From contig JAYQDD010000003.1 in NCBI GenBank assembly GCA_038138145.1, forward strand, positions 1 through 64,000: 64,000 nt of DNA. The letters are read 5' to 3'. The stretch comes from UBA3537 sp038138145. GTDB lineage: Bacteria; Bacteroidota; Bacteroidia; Flavobacteriales; Flavobacteriaceae. This document shows, one piece after another, positions 44,247 through 54,778 of this stretch. Made by a program: the position numbers and the translations under genes. Position 1 is the stretch's first letter. Each line of letters starts with the position of its first letter. Under the pieces are notes generated by a model that saw only the letters and a list, made by a program, of their open reading frames with translations, was not told the DNA's origin and searched no databases.

Positions 44247-44853
44247 TTTGGGTCTTATTTTGTTGAATATATTTGTTGAGAATGCTTAGACCTTTTTCTG
44301 TAACAATTGCTCTTAGGTGGTATTCCAAATAGCTTTCCATAAGGTAATTTTTATCAAATTTATGTTCTGGGAAAACAGATTGATCTCTAATTCCTGTCAT
44401 GCCCACAAAGTAAACTCTTGAAACAAAAGCAGTGTCAATGTTTGACCTGAAGAGTTCTAATTTCACCCCTTGCTTCAAACTGTTTTCAACTGAAGATTGC
44501 ATTTTTTCAATTTTTTTAACCTCTAATTGTTCAAAAATTTTGGGATAATATTTTCTCAATTGAAAATGGGCAGACCCCCGTTCGTTCCTTAAATAATGAA
44601 TCAAAAATTTCTTTGTATCATAAAGTTCCTCTATGGGGTTTACGGCGGATTTTTTAATTTTTTCAATCCCTTGATAAATGTATTCTAAGACCGAAAACGT
44701 GACTGTACTAACCAATTCAGTTTTGTTAGAAAAGTGCGCATAAATCGTTTTTTTGGATATGCCCATTGTCGAGGCAATATCATCCATTGTTACATTTTTG
44801 AACCCTAAGGTCAAAAACAATTCTTCAGCTTTAGAAATTATTTGTTCTTTCAT
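44239..44853 (-). CDS. TetR/AcrR-family regulator of the efflux operon
   Basis: 204 residues from ATG at 44853 (MKEQIISKAEELF); the TTG at 44865 is not needed. The N-terminal helix-turn-helix is typical: FKNVTMDDIASTMGISKKTIYAHFSNKTELV (about 18-48). The C-terminal ligand-binding part is not diagnostic. As first gene of the efflux operon, it probably represses its own promoter, which lies in the 120 bp shared with the divergent polyprenyl synthase gene. The inducer is unknown. Confidence 0.9.
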   Translation of the reverse strand: MKEQIISKAEELFLTLGFKNVTMDDIASTMGISKKTIYAHFSNKTELVSTVTFSVLEYIYQGIEKIKKSAVNPIEELYDTKKFLIHYLRNERGSAHFQLRKYYPKIFEQLEVKKIEKMQSSVENSLKQGVKLELFRSNIDTAFVSRVYFVGMTGIRDQSVFPEHKFDKNYLMESYLEYHLRAIVTEKGLSILNKYIQQNKTQNV

Positions 44854-44976
44854 AATGGGGCACAAATATAATAACGGAAACTACAAAAACAACAAAAGTT
44901 TCCTAAGTTTTACAATTTTTTAACATTTGTTCAACCATGAGTAAATTATAACTGGAATTCTGTTATTTTTGTTTTG

Positions 44977-45951
44977 ATGAAAGCTATACAACATTACCAA
45001 TCACAATTTGTTGCTCACTTAGAGCAGTACAATCATTCGCGGACGCCAAGGAATTTATACGACCCAATTCAATATATACTGGGATTAGGGGGGAAGCGTT
45101 TGCGTCCAACTCTTACATTGATGACTACTGACTGTTTTGGTGGTGATGTTTCAGCAGCTTTGGATGCCGCTTTGGCCATTGAGGTTTTTCATAATTTTTC
45201 TTTGATTCACGACGATATTATGGATAATGCTCCTCTGCGCAGAGGCCAGCAAACGGTACACGAAAAATGGGATTTAAACACAGGAATTTTGTCGGGGGAT
45301 GCGATGCTTATTATGGCTTACCAGCTTTTTGAGGGATATAATCCAGAACAATTTCAACAACTCACAACCTTGTTCAGCAAAACCGCATTGCAAGTTTGCG
45401 AAGGGCAACAATACGATATTGATTTTGAAACGCGTTTTGATGTAACCATTCCCGAATACATCAAAATGATTGAGTACAAAACAGCTGTTTTGGTTGCTGC
45501 TGCTATGCAAATGGGGGCTATTGTTGCAGGTGCATCTGAAAACGACCAGCAGAAGTGCTATAATTTTGGTAAGAACCTCGGTATTGCATTCCAATTACAA
45601 GACGATTATTTGGATGCTTTTGGTGATCCTAAAACTTTTGGCAAACAAGTAGGAGGAGATATTTTGGAGAATAAGAAAACGTATTTATTTCTTAAAGCTA
45701 TGGAGCTCGGCTCTAAAGAAATGAAAGCAGAATTGAAAATACTTTATGAAAGTTCAACAGAAGATTTGGATCAAAAAATAGCAACAACCCTCAATCTTTT
45801 TGAACAAAGTGGTGCTACTGAAACCACTAAACAAGCAATTCAAAACTACACCCAAGCTGCTTTTGATGTAATCGAGACCATAGAAATAGAACCCAATAAA
45901 AAACAACTACTTCGAGATTTTGGTTCTATGTTGATGACAAGAACGTCTTAA
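44977..45951 (+). CDS. Short-chain polyprenyl (geranylgeranyl/farnesyl) diphosphate synthase
   Basis: 324 residues from ATG at 44977. It condenses isopentenyl diphosphate with allylic diphosphates. The first Asp-rich motif is HDDIMDNAPLRRG and the second QLQDDYLDAFGD; GGKRLRP and GDAMLIMAYQLF are also typical. The absence of an insertion in the first DDxxD argues against bacterial FPP-synthase type, and chain length cannot be set by eye. It uses products of the pathway started by dxs, about 10 kb away. TATTTTTG just before the start is a likely -7 box, so the mRNA leader would be very short. Confidence 0.9.
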   Translation: MKAIQHYQSQFVAHLEQYNHSRTPRNLYDPIQYILGLGGKRLRPTLTLMTTDCFGGDVSAALDAALAIEVFHNFSLIHDDIMDNAPLRRGQQTVHEKWDLNTGILSGDAMLIMAYQLFEGYNPEQFQQLTTLFSKTALQVCEGQQYDIDFETRFDVTIPEYIKMIEYKTAVLVAAAMQMGAIVAGASENDQQKCYNFGKNLGIAFQLQDDYLDAFGDPKTFGKQVGGDILENKKTYLFLKAMELGSKEMKAELKILYESSTEDLDQKIATTLNLFEQSGATETTKQAIQNYTQAAFDVIETIEIEPNKKQLLRDFGSMLMTRTS

Positions 45952-46013
45952 AAGCATCTAAATTCATCGCTATATTAAAACAAAAAAATACTGTGTGATT
46001 TTCACAAAAGTTG

Positions 46014-46021
46014 TATTTTTG
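46014..46021 (+). promoter_or_regulatory. -7 element of the sucAB operon
   Basis: TATTTTTG is an exact TAnnTTTG match 46 bases before sucA. A TGTG (45993-45996) 17 bases upstream is a poor -33 box. Confidence 0.4.
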
Positions 46022-46067
46022 ATTTAAGAAATAAATGGATTATTTTCTGATATAAGGCGCACCACAC

Positions 46068-48836
46068 ATGGACAAATATTCTTTTTTAAACGCTGCTCAT
46101 ACGGTCTATTTTGCGGAATTGTACGAACAATATCAGCAAGACCCAGACAGCGTAGAACCTAGTTGGAGAGCTTTTTTTCAGGGCTACGATTTTGGTGCAG
46201 AAAATTATGGGCTTAGTGGAGAAGTGGTTGATGGCGTAAGTACTCAAATTCCAGAACACGTTCAAAAAGAATTTCAAGTCGTCAAACTTATCGATGGTTA
46301 TCGCACTAGAGGGCATTTATTTACCAAAACCAATCCAGTTCGTGAGCGTCGAAAATATGCCCCTACACTTGAAATTGAAAATTTTGGACTCAATCAAGAC
46401 GACTTGAGTACCACATTCAATGCTGGTGAAATATTAGGAATTGGCCCAGCGACTTTGTACGAAATCCGTAAACATTTAGAAGCTATTTATTGCGATTCTA
46501 CAGGGATTGAATACATGTATATCCGTCAACCAGAAGAAATTCAATGGATTCAAAATAAATTAAATCAAAACGATAACCATGGTAAGTTTTCAGTTGAGGA
46601 GAAAAAACACATTCTTAAAAAACTCAATGAAGCGGTTTCTTTTGAACATTTTTTGCACACCAAATATGTTGGTCAAAAACGGTTTTCATTAGAAGGGAAT
46701 GAATCCCTAATTCCTGCTTTAGATGCACTAGTTGAAAAGGCCGCATCCTATGGCGTAAAGGAATTTGTGATGGGTATGGCACACCGAGGTCGATTGAGTA
46801 CACTCACCAATATTTTTGGGAAATCTGCGAAAGATATTTTTAGTGAATTTGATGGTAAAGACTATGAAGAAGAAGTCTTTGATGGTGATGTGAAATACCA
46901 CTTAGGATGGACCAGTGATCGTCTTACAGACAACGGAAACCGTATCAATTTGAGCATAGCGCCAAACCCCTCACACCTCGAAACTGTAGGAGCTGTGGTA
47001 GAAGGAATAACACGTGCAAAACAAGACCAATACTACAAGGACGATTTTAGCAAAGTTTTACCGATTGTGGTTCATGGCGATGCTGCTATAGCAGGGCAAG
47101 GATTGATTTATGAAGTGGTACAAATGGCTAAATTAGATGGCTACAAAACCAATGGAACAATCCATATTGTAGTCAATAACCAAATAGGATTTACAACCAA
47201 TTATTTGGATGCGCGTTCAAGTACTTACTGCACGGACGTTGGCAAAGTAACCCTCTCACCAGTGTTGCATGTAAATGCCGACGATGTCGAAGCCGTAGTT
47301 CATGCTGTACGCTTTGCGTTGGATTTCCGAATGGAGTTCAACCGCGATGTTTTTATCGACTTATTGGGCTACAGAAAATATGGTCATAATGAAGGGGATG
47401 AACCCCGTTTTACGCAACCAAAACTGTACAAAGCCATTGCAAAACATCAAAACCCAAGAGCTATTTATGCCGATAAATTAATTGCTGAAGGTATTATCGA
47501 TCAAGCATACATCAAACAGTTAGAACAAGACTACAAAGCCAGTTTGGAGTCCGAACTTAAAGATTCCAGAAAAGAAGATAAAACGGTCATCACCCCTTTC
47601 ATGCAAGAGGCTTGGGCTTCTTTTTCAAAAGCTAGGGCAGATCGAATGCTTAAGAAAGTAGACACCACTTATTCAAAAGACAAGCTTGCACGAATTGCTA
47701 AAGTCATATCGACATTACCAGAAGATAAAAAGTTTATTCGAAAAATAGAACGTTTAGTACAATCACGCCAAACGATGTTTGACGAAGACAAATTGGATTG
47801 GGCCATGGCAGAACATTTGGCCTATGGATCCCTCCTCGAAGAAGGGTTCGACGTGCGTATTTCTGGACAAGACGTAGAACGTGGGACTTTTTCTCATCGT
47901 CATGCTGTAGTTAAAGTAGAAGATAGCGAAGAAGAAGTGGTCCTACTCAACAATATATCGTCAGATCAAGGCCAGTTTCATATCTATAATTCTTTGCTTT
48001 CGGAGTATGGCGTTTTAGGATTTGACTATGGGTACGCCATGGCAAGTCCAAATACATTAGGAATTTGGGAGGCGCAATTTGGAGATTTCAGTAATGGTGC
48101 TCAAATCATGATTGACCAATACATCTCTTGTGGTGAGGACAAATGGAAAACACCAAATGGCATTGTGATGTTGCTGCCTCACGGCTATGAAGGTCAAGGC
48201 GCCGAGCACTCTTCGGGACGTATGGAACGCTACCTTCAATTGTGTGCAAAAGACAATATGTTTGTAGCCGACTGCACCACGCCAGCCAATATGTTTCATC
48301 TTTTACGTAGACAGTTAAAAGCAGATTATAGAAAACCACTAATTGTATTCACGCCAAAAAGTTTACTGAGACATCCAAGAGTTATTTCAACGGTGGAAGA
48401 ATTTGCAAACGGAAGTTTTCATCCTTTAATTGATGATGGCTCGGCTAAAGCATCCAACATTAAAACCTTGGTTTTTGTTACAGGTAAGTTTTATTATGAC
48501 TTATTAGAAGCGCGTGAACAATTAGATAGAACAGATGTCGCATTGGTACGCATTGAGCAATTGTTTCCATTGCCAGAGGATGAGATAGATAAAATTCTAA
48601 AAAAATATAACAGCGCAACAGATATCGTTTGGGCACAAGAAGAACCTAGAAATATGGGTGCTTATGCACATATATTAATGCATATCGATCAGGCCAAACA
48701 TTGGCGGGTTGCATCAAGAAGAAGCTATAGTGCTCCAGCTGCGGGTAGTGCGACACGATCCAAACGCAGACATCAAGAAATTATTGATTTTGTTTTTGAT
48801 AAAACAAAAGATAACCAAAGAAAAAGACGAAAATAA
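46068..48836 (+). CDS. sucA: 2-oxoglutarate dehydrogenase E1 component
   Basis: 922-residue thiamine-diphosphate enzyme of the TCA cycle, decarboxylating 2-oxoglutarate. The N-terminal E1 segment (FLNAAHTVYFAELYEQYQQDPDSVEPSWRAFF) that binds partner subunits is present. Then come the catalytic MGMAHRGRLSTLTNIFGK, SIAPNPSHLETVGAVVEG, ThDP motif HGDAAIAGQG … NNQIGFTT, and C-terminal LLPHGYEGQGAEHSSGRMER. Length is normal for the phylum. sucB follows after 6 nt. The E3 gene (lpd) is not in the window. Confidence 0.96.
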   Translation: MDKYSFLNAAHTVYFAELYEQYQQDPDSVEPSWRAFFQGYDFGAENYGLSGEVVDGVSTQIPEHVQKEFQVVKLIDGYRTRGHLFTKTNPVRERRKYAPTLEIENFGLNQDDLSTTFNAGEILGIGPATLYEIRKHLEAIYCDSTGIEYMYIRQPEEIQWIQNKLNQNDNHGKFSVEEKKHILKKLNEAVSFEHFLHTKYVGQKRFSLEGNESLIPALDALVEKAASYGVKEFVMGMAHRGRLSTLTNIFGKSAKDIFSEFDGKDYEEEVFDGDVKYHLGWTSDRLTDNGNRINLSIAPNPSHLETVGAVVEGITRAKQDQYYKDDFSKVLPIVVHGDAAIAGQGLIYEVVQMAKLDGYKTNGTIHIVVNNQIGFTTNYLDARSSTYCTDVGKVTLSPVLHVNADDVEAVVHAVRFALDFRMEFNRDVFIDLLGYRKYGHNEGDEPRFTQPKLYKAIAKHQNPRAIYADKLIAEGIIDQAYIKQLEQDYKASLESELKDSRKEDKTVITPFMQEAWASFSKARADRMLKKVDTTYSKDKLARIAKVISTLPEDKKFIRKIERLVQSRQTMFDEDKLDWAMAEHLAYGSLLEEGFDVRISGQDVERGTFSHRHAVVKVEDSEEEVVLLNNISSDQGQFHIYNSLLSEYGVLGFDYGYAMASPNTLGIWEAQFGDFSNGAQIMIDQYISCGEDKWKTPNGIVMLLPHGYEGQGAEHSSGRMERYLQLCAKDNMFVADCTTPANMFHLLRRQLKADYRKPLIVFTPKSLLRHPRVISTVEEFANGSFHPLIDDGSAKASNIKTLVFVTGKFYYDLLEAREQLDRTDVALVRIEQLFPLPEDEIDKILKKYNSATDIVWAQEEPRNMGAYAHILMHIDQAKHWRVASRRSYSAPAAGSATRSKRRHQEIIDFVFDKTKDNQRKRRK

Positions 48837-48842
48837 AACAGC

Positions 48843-50054
48843 ATGATATTAGAAATGAAAGTGCCTTCGCCAGGCGAATCTATTACAGAGGTTGAAATCG
48901 CAGAGTGGCTTGTACAAGATGGAGATTATGTCGAAAAAGATCAAGCTATTGCAGAAGTTGATAGTGACAAAGCTACACTAGAACTTCCTGCTGAGGAAAG
49001 TGGAACGATAACTTTGAAAGCAGAAGAAGGAGATGCTGTAGAAGTTGGCGCTGTAGTTTGTTTGATTGATACCAGTGCTTCAAAACCTGAAGGCGACACG
49101 CCATCAGTTGATTCAAAACCGAAAAAGGAAACACCTTCGAACTCGACTCCTAAACCTTCATCCAAAACGACTTATGCCAGCGGTACTGCCAGTCCTGCAG
49201 CAAAGAAGATTTTAGCTGAAAAAAATATTGATGCACGCACAATTTTGGGTACAGGTAAAGATGGTCGTATCACAAAGGAAGACGCCGTAAAAGCGGTGCC
49301 TTCTATGGGGCAAAAGATTGATGTTGAAGGTCGTGGCGTTAAGCGTTCTAAATTATCCATGCTGCGCAGAAAAGTTGCCGAACGATTAGTTTCTGCTAAA
49401 AATGAAACAGCCATGTTGACGACGTTCAATGAAGTGGATATGTCTCCAATTTTTGAACTCAGAAAACAATATAAAGAGATATTTAAAGAAAAGCATGAAG
49501 TTAGTCTTGGGTTTATGAGCTTCTTTACTTTGGCAGTTGTTCGCGCACTTAAGCTCTTTCCTGCCGTAAACTCAATGATCGATGGAAAAGAGATGATTTC
49601 TTATGATTTTTGTGATATAAGTATCGCTGTTTCTGGACCAAAAGGATTGATGGTACCTGTGATTCGAAATGCAGAGAATTTAACTTTTAAAGGTGTAGAA
49701 TCCGAAGTAAAACGCCTCGCCATTCGTGCTCGTGACGGTCAAATTACCGTTGATGAAATGACTGGTGGAACCTTTACTATTTCCAATGGAGGAGTGTTTG
49801 GCAGTATGCTTTCAACACCTATAATCAACCCTCCGCAAAGTGGAATTTTAGGTATGCACAACATTATTGAACGTCCTGTAGCAGTTGACGGTAAAGTAGA
49901 AATTCGCCCCATGATGTATGTGGCACTCTCTTATGACCACCGCATCATTGATGGAAAAGAATCCGTTGGATTTTTAGTAGCAGTAAAAGAAGCTCTAGAA
50001 AATCCTCAAGAATTTTTGATGGAAAACGATGTTAAAAAGGCCTTAGAACTTTAG
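48843..50054 (+). CDS. sucB: Dihydrolipoyllysine succinyltransferase (E2)
   Basis: 403 residues. The lipoyl domain (about 1-78) carries the lipoylated Lys43 in VDSDKATLELPA. A Pro/Ser/Thr-rich linker (about 80-115), the E1/E3-binding domain (about 118-150: ASPAAKKILAEKNIDARTILGTG) and the catalytic domain follow, with YDHRIIDGKE holding the active His and Asp. A single lipoyl domain fits E2 of the oxoglutarate complex. Translationally linked to sucA (6-nt gap). Stop overlaps that of convergent polA by 4 nt. Confidence 0.95.
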   Translation: MILEMKVPSPGESITEVEIAEWLVQDGDYVEKDQAIAEVDSDKATLELPAEESGTITLKAEEGDAVEVGAVVCLIDTSASKPEGDTPSVDSKPKKETPSNSTPKPSSKTTYASGTASPAAKKILAEKNIDARTILGTGKDGRITKEDAVKAVPSMGQKIDVEGRGVKRSKLSMLRRKVAERLVSAKNETAMLTTFNEVDMSPIFELRKQYKEIFKEKHEVSLGFMSFFTLAVVRALKLFPAVNSMIDGKEMISYDFCDISIAVSGPKGLMVPVIRNAENLTFKGVESEVKRLAIRARDGQITVDEMTGGTFTISNGGVFGSMLSTPIINPPQSGILGMHNIIERPVAVDGKVEIRPMMYVALSYDHRIIDGKESVGFLVAVKEALENPQEFLMENDVKKALEL

Positions 50055-52882
50055 TGCGCTTGTAACCAATTTTCGCCAGTATCGATTTCCACGTCTAGTG
50101 GAACGTTCAAGGTATAGGCATTTTCCATTTCGGTTCTAATCAATGATGTGACGCTTTCTAATTCTGGTTTAAAGACATCAAAAACAAGTTCATCATGGAC
50201 TTGTAGCAGCATTTTTGTTTTAAAATTTCCTTTTTTGAGTTGGTCATGAATACGAATCATCGCAATTTTAATGATATCAGCAGCACTTCCCTGAATTGGC
50301 GCATTCACGGCATTACGTTCAGCAGCTCCACGAACTACAGCATTTCTTGAATTGATATCTTTTAGATAACGTCTGCGGTCAGAAATCGTTTTTACATATC
50401 CGTTATCGCGTGCAAAATCAACTTGATCAGCGATGTATGCGCGTAGTTTAGGGTAAGTTGCATAATAGGTGTCGATGAGTGCCTTTGCTTCGGTTCTGCT
50501 AAGATCTGTTTGATTGCTTAATCCGAAAGCAGAAACACCATAAATAATACCGAAATTCACGGTTTTCGCATTGCTTCGCTGTTCGCGATTGACTTCAGAA
50601 ATTGGTACATTGAATACTCTTGAAGCTGTTGAGGCATGAATGTCTTCGCCATTTTTAAATGCTTCAATCATGGTTTCTTCTTCACTTAGCGCGGCAATCA
50701 CACGCAATTCGATTTGGGAGTAATCGGCAGCCAATAGGATGTGATTTTCATCTCTAGGAATAAACGCTTTTCGTACTTGTCGTCCTCGTTCTGTGCGAAT
50801 AGGAATGTTTTGCAAATTTGGATTGATACTACTCAAACGTCCCGTAGCGGCAACAGTTTGTAGATACTCTGTGTGAATGCGGCCAGTGGTTTCCAAAACT
50901 TGCTCAGGAAGTGCATCTACATAGGTGCTTTTTAGTTTTGCCAATCCTCGATATTCTAAAATATTCCTAATGATTTCATGATCTTTTGCCAAATAAGAAA
51001 GCACATCTTCCGCTGTACTGTATTGTCCAGTTTTCGTTTTTTTGGGTTTATCAACGAGTTTTAATTTTTCAAACAAAATCACGCCCAATTGTTTCGGCGA
51101 AGCGATATTAAAAACTTCTCCTGCCTTATCAAAAATAGTTTGTTCTAAGGCATTGATGTCTTTGTCCAAATCGGAGGATAATCCTTTAAGGAAATCACGA
51201 TCCAATCGAATGCCCTCAAGCTCCATGGCGGCCAAAACCTTTATTAATGGAATTTCTATAGAATTGAACAAATTCAATGTGTTTGCATCAGACATTTCTT
51301 TTTTGAAATGTTGTGCCAGTTGAAACGTGATGTCTGCATCTTCAACGGCGTATTCTGTGAGATCTTTTGTAGCGACCTCACGCATTGTTTTTTGATTTTT
51401 ACCTTTTTTCCCAATTAACTCTTCAATGGCCATTGGCGTATAATTTAGATAAGTTTCAGCCAAAACATTCATGTTGTGGCGCATATCAGGATTGATGAGG
51501 TAATGCGCAATCATCGTGTCAAAAAGTGGCCCTTCAACAGTGATGTTGTATTTGTGCAAAACTTTGAGATCGTATTTTAAGTTTTGTCCAATTTTTTCGA
51601 TGGATGTGTCTTCAAAAAACGGTCTTAGTTTTTCGATGAGGTTTTGTGCTTTTGCTTTGTCTTCTGGGAATGGGACATAGAATCCTTTGTGCGCGGCCCA
51701 CGAAAATGCAATGCCTACAAGTTCAGCTTTTAATGCGTCTATGTTTGTGGTTTCGGTATCAAAACAAACGGATTCTTGTTGTTGAAGTTGATTTAAAAAC
51801 AGTTCAAATGCAAGGCCTTCTTCGATATACTGATAAAAATGGGGTACAGATTTTAGGGTTGCTCTTACAAATGTTGGTTCGGAGGGATCATTGTCTTGCG
51901 GCGCATCAAAAAGGGAGAATTGCCCTGTGCCTGTCGCTGTACTTTTTTTGATTGGAGTTGCTTGTTCTTTGGGTTTTGGCTCATTAGTTTGTGGGGTATC
52001 AGCAGCAAATGTTTTTCGGAAATTTTCTATTAAACGTCTAAATTCTAATTCTTGAAAAATTTCATTTACTTTTTCATGGTCTGGCTTATCTAATTCAAAA
52101 TTTTTGGCATCAAACTCGACAGGGACATCCAATAGAATTGTAGCTAATTTTTTGGAAAGTAAACCCAATTCGGCATTGGCTTCTACTTTTTCTTTCATTT
52201 TACCTTTTAGTTCATGCGTGTGTTCTATCAACCCTTCCATACTTCCATAAAGATTGATAAACTTTTTGGCTGTTTTATCGCCTACTCCCGGAAGTCCCGG
52301 GATATTGTCGACAGCATCGCCTTTCATACCTAAAAAGTCGATAACTTGAAGCGGATCTTCGACTTCAAATTTTTCTTTCACCTCTTCAATGCCCCAAGTT
52401 TCGTAACCACCCCCAAACATAGGGCGGTACATAAAAATATTCTCACTCACAAGTTGCGCAAAATCTTTGTCTGGGGTTACCATGTAGGTTTGATATCCTT
52501 CTTTTTCTGCTTTTTTGGCGAGTGTTCCTATAATATCATCTGCTTCGTAACCTTCTTTAACCATGATGGGGATATGCATAGCTTCTAAAATTTTATAGAT
52601 ATACGGAACAGCTATTTTGATGCCTTCTGGAGTTTCATCGCGGTTGGCTTTATATTCAGGAAAAATCTCTATGCGGTCTGTACTCCCCCCTTTGTCGAAA
52701 CATACGGCCAAGTGATCTGGGCGTTCTCTTTTTATAACATCTAACAGGGAGTTTGTAAAGCCAAGAATTGCAGAGGTGTCAAGTCCTTTAGAATTGATTC
52801 GTGGGTTTTTGATAAGCGCATAATACCCTCTAAAAATTAGAGCATAGGCATCAAGAAGAAATAGACGTTTTTGCTGGGCCAT
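50051..52882 (-). CDS. polA: DNA polymerase I
   Basis: 943-residue repair and Okazaki-fragment polymerase. The 5'-3' exonuclease (about 1-290) has KGGSTDRIEIFPEYKANRDETPEG, EADDIIGTLA and DKDFAQLV. A linker (about 290-345) follows. The 3'-5' exonuclease (about 350-530) is intact by its motifs CFDTETTNID, GQNLKYDLKVL and YAVEDADIT, so proofreading should work. Polymerase motifs are LAADYSQIELRVIAALS (A), RSNAKTVNFGIIYG (B, O-helix) and LQVHDELVFD (C). It lies downstream of the sugar transporter gene (71-bp gap). Confidence 0.96.
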   Translation of the reverse strand: MAQQKRLFLLDAYALIFRGYYALIKNPRINSKGLDTSAILGFTNSLLDVIKRERPDHLAVCFDKGGSTDRIEIFPEYKANRDETPEGIKIAVPYIYKILEAMHIPIMVKEGYEADDIIGTLAKKAEKEGYQTYMVTPDKDFAQLVSENIFMYRPMFGGGYETWGIEEVKEKFEVEDPLQVIDFLGMKGDAVDNIPGLPGVGDKTAKKFINLYGSMEGLIEHTHELKGKMKEKVEANAELGLLSKKLATILLDVPVEFDAKNFELDKPDHEKVNEIFQELEFRRLIENFRKTFAADTPQTNEPKPKEQATPIKKSTATGTGQFSLFDAPQDNDPSEPTFVRATLKSVPHFYQYIEEGLAFELFLNQLQQQESVCFDTETTNIDALKAELVGIAFSWAAHKGFYVPFPEDKAKAQNLIEKLRPFFEDTSIEKIGQNLKYDLKVLHKYNITVEGPLFDTMIAHYLINPDMRHNMNVLAETYLNYTPMAIEELIGKKGKNQKTMREVATKDLTEYAVEDADITFQLAQHFKKEMSDANTLNLFNSIEIPLIKVLAAMELEGIRLDRDFLKGLSSDLDKDINALEQTIFDKAGEVFNIASPKQLGVILFEKLKLVDKPKKTKTGQYSTAEDVLSYLAKDHEIIRNILEYRGLAKLKSTYVDALPEQVLETTGRIHTEYLQTVAATGRLSSINPNLQNIPIRTERGRQVRKAFIPRDENHILLAADYSQIELRVIAALSEEETMIEAFKNGEDIHASTASRVFNVPISEVNREQRSNAKTVNFGIIYGVSAFGLSNQTDLSRTEAKALIDTYYATYPKLRAYIADQVDFARDNGYVKTISDRRRYLKDINSRNAVVRGAAERNAVNAPIQGSAADIIKIAMIRIHDQLKKGNFKTKMLLQVHDELVFDVFKPELESVTSLIRTEMENAYTLNVPLDVEIDTGENWLQAH

Positions 52883-52953
52883 TACGCAACCTTATATAAA
52901 GTTCTTTAGAATTATTTGACAGAATATTTTGAGATAAATTTCATCCTAATTTA

Positions 52954-54624
52954 TTATTCAGAAGTGAGTCCTTGCTTTTGTAGTGCAGCTTTTGTTTTGA
53001 AGGTGTAGAACAACAAGTATACAAAACACAATACAGCAATCCAGTAGGACGATTGAATGCTAAAAATATCAGCTAATTTCCCTTGAAGCGGAGGAATAAT
53101 AGCCCCACCCAAAATCATCATAATCAAAAAGGATGAACCTTGAGCAGTATATTTCCCTAGTCCTGTAATGCTTAGCGTGAAAAGACAAGGCCACATGATG
53201 GAGCAAAATAATCCACCGGAAAGGAGTGCAAATAACGCCAATTGCCCTGAAGCAAAAACACCAATAATCATCCCTATAATTCCCAAAAGACTGAAGATTT
53301 TTAGCGTAGTTATAGGATTGTCTTTGGCCAAGAAAAACCCTCCTACTTGTATGGCAACACATATGCTAAAAAGTAAAATTTCAAGCCCAGAGTATTTTCC
53401 AAAATTCACCAAAAGAATAACGCCAAAGGCGACATATGGAACAAGAATAAGCAACCATTTTTTTAATCCTTTACTAGGATTGAAAACTGTAATCGCGCCT
53501 ACCCAACGGCCAATCATCAAGCCACCCCAATAGAGTGATATAAAGGGCGCTATTTCAGCGTCATTCATAACTTTCAGCCCCAATGGATTTAGGTTGTTTA
53601 CTTTGTCTGCAACAGATTTAAGAAGCTCCCCTAAGTTGCTTTGAATGGTGACTTCTACGCCAACATAGGTAAAGATAGCGAGCATACCCAATACCAGTTG
53701 AGGATATTTCATAGCACCCCATCCTTCCGGTTTCTTTTTTGCTCTTGTATTGGCAAAGAAAATACAACCAACAACAGCCAAAAGTGCAACAACAAGCAAC
53801 AATAGCCGTGTGTTTTCTACAGCATTTGAATGATCTTCTGTTGAGGTGTATGTGTTAAAAATTAATCCAAAACATACAGCAATCAGTACAGTCAAAATAA
53901 TGAGTGTGTTTTTTGCTTTATTTGCAGGTTCAAACGCTTCTTCTGATTTTGTATTTGGTAATTTTTTCGAGAAATGAAAAAGTGCAGCTGCCGCTAAAAA
54001 CAATACTCCTACTCCAATATACAACAGCTGAACTGTGGTGAGCTTAATTTCATTATTTGCAATCATTTGGTTGAGTTCATCACCAGAAAGAGGCGTCGAA
54101 CCAAAGATGATTAAGGCAATAACAATTGGGCCAATTGTTGTTCCAAAAGAGTTGATCCCGCCCGCTAAGTTCAGACGTTGCGATCCTTGATCTGCACTAC
54201 CCAAAGAAATCACGAAAGGATTTGCCGCAGTTTGTTGCAATGAAAATCCGAGACCAACAATAAAAAGCGCGACAAGAACAAGGTAAAATACAGGAGTATC
54301 GCCTTGTTGAGCACCATCAATGAAGGGGTACATCAACAAAGCGCCCAAAGCAGATATCAGTAATCCATAGACAATTCCTGTTTTGTACCCCCAATTATTT
54401 AAAACATCTTTTTTGATGCTGCTGGACATGACAAAAAGGAACAGTGCGCCCAAATAATAAGCGCCATAAAATGCAAAATCGACCAACTGTGATTGAAATT
54501 GATCGATGTTAAAATAAGTTTTACAAAAAGGGATAAATACACCATTTGATGCGGCGATAAAGCCCCAAAAGAAAAAAACGGTAACTAAAGTGGTTAATGC
54601 GGATTGATTGTTTCTTGAACTCAT
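52954..54624 (-). CDS. MFS sugar transporter (FucP/glucose-galactose type)
   Basis: 556 residues from ATG at 54624 (MSSRNNQSALTTL); an ATG at 54642 adds six residues. About 12 spans. The FucP-family opening FFFWGFIAASNGVFIPFCKTYFN and the GFSLQQTAANPFVISLG segment with its Gln/Asn pair are clear. It is about 100 residues longer than FucP because of an extended central region (about 225-360) with extra hydrophobic stretches, common in Bacteroidota homologues. Probable proton-coupled hexose uptake; sugar unknown. No sugar-catabolic genes are adjacent. Confidence 0.88.
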   Translation of the reverse strand: MSSRNNQSALTTLVTVFFFWGFIAASNGVFIPFCKTYFNIDQFQSQLVDFAFYGAYYLGALFLFVMSSSIKKDVLNNWGYKTGIVYGLLISALGALLMYPFIDGAQQGDTPVFYLVLVALFIVGLGFSLQQTAANPFVISLGSADQGSQRLNLAGGINSFGTTIGPIVIALIIFGSTPLSGDELNQMIANNEIKLTTVQLLYIGVGVLFLAAAALFHFSKKLPNTKSEEAFEPANKAKNTLIILTVLIAVCFGLIFNTYTSTEDHSNAVENTRLLLLVVALLAVVGCIFFANTRAKKKPEGWGAMKYPQLVLGMLAIFTYVGVEVTIQSNLGELLKSVADKVNNLNPLGLKVMNDAEIAPFISLYWGGLMIGRWVGAITVFNPSKGLKKWLLILVPYVAFGVILLVNFGKYSGLEILLFSICVAIQVGGFFLAKDNPITTLKIFSLLGIIGMIIGVFASGQLALFALLSGGLFCSIMWPCLFTLSITGLGKYTAQGSSFLIMMILGGAIIPPLQGKLADIFSIQSSYWIAVLCFVYLLFYTFKTKAALQKQGLTSE

Positions 54625-54778
54625 AAAAATTGTATTAAGCATTTCGACTCAGAACACATTGCTAAGGCGCGAAGTTTACTTTCAAATTGTTTTTTGAAAA
54701 GTTGGTTATCAAATTAAAGAGTGAAAGATACTAAAATTAAAGAATTCTAAAACAATAGTTAAATATTTTTCTTGTGTA

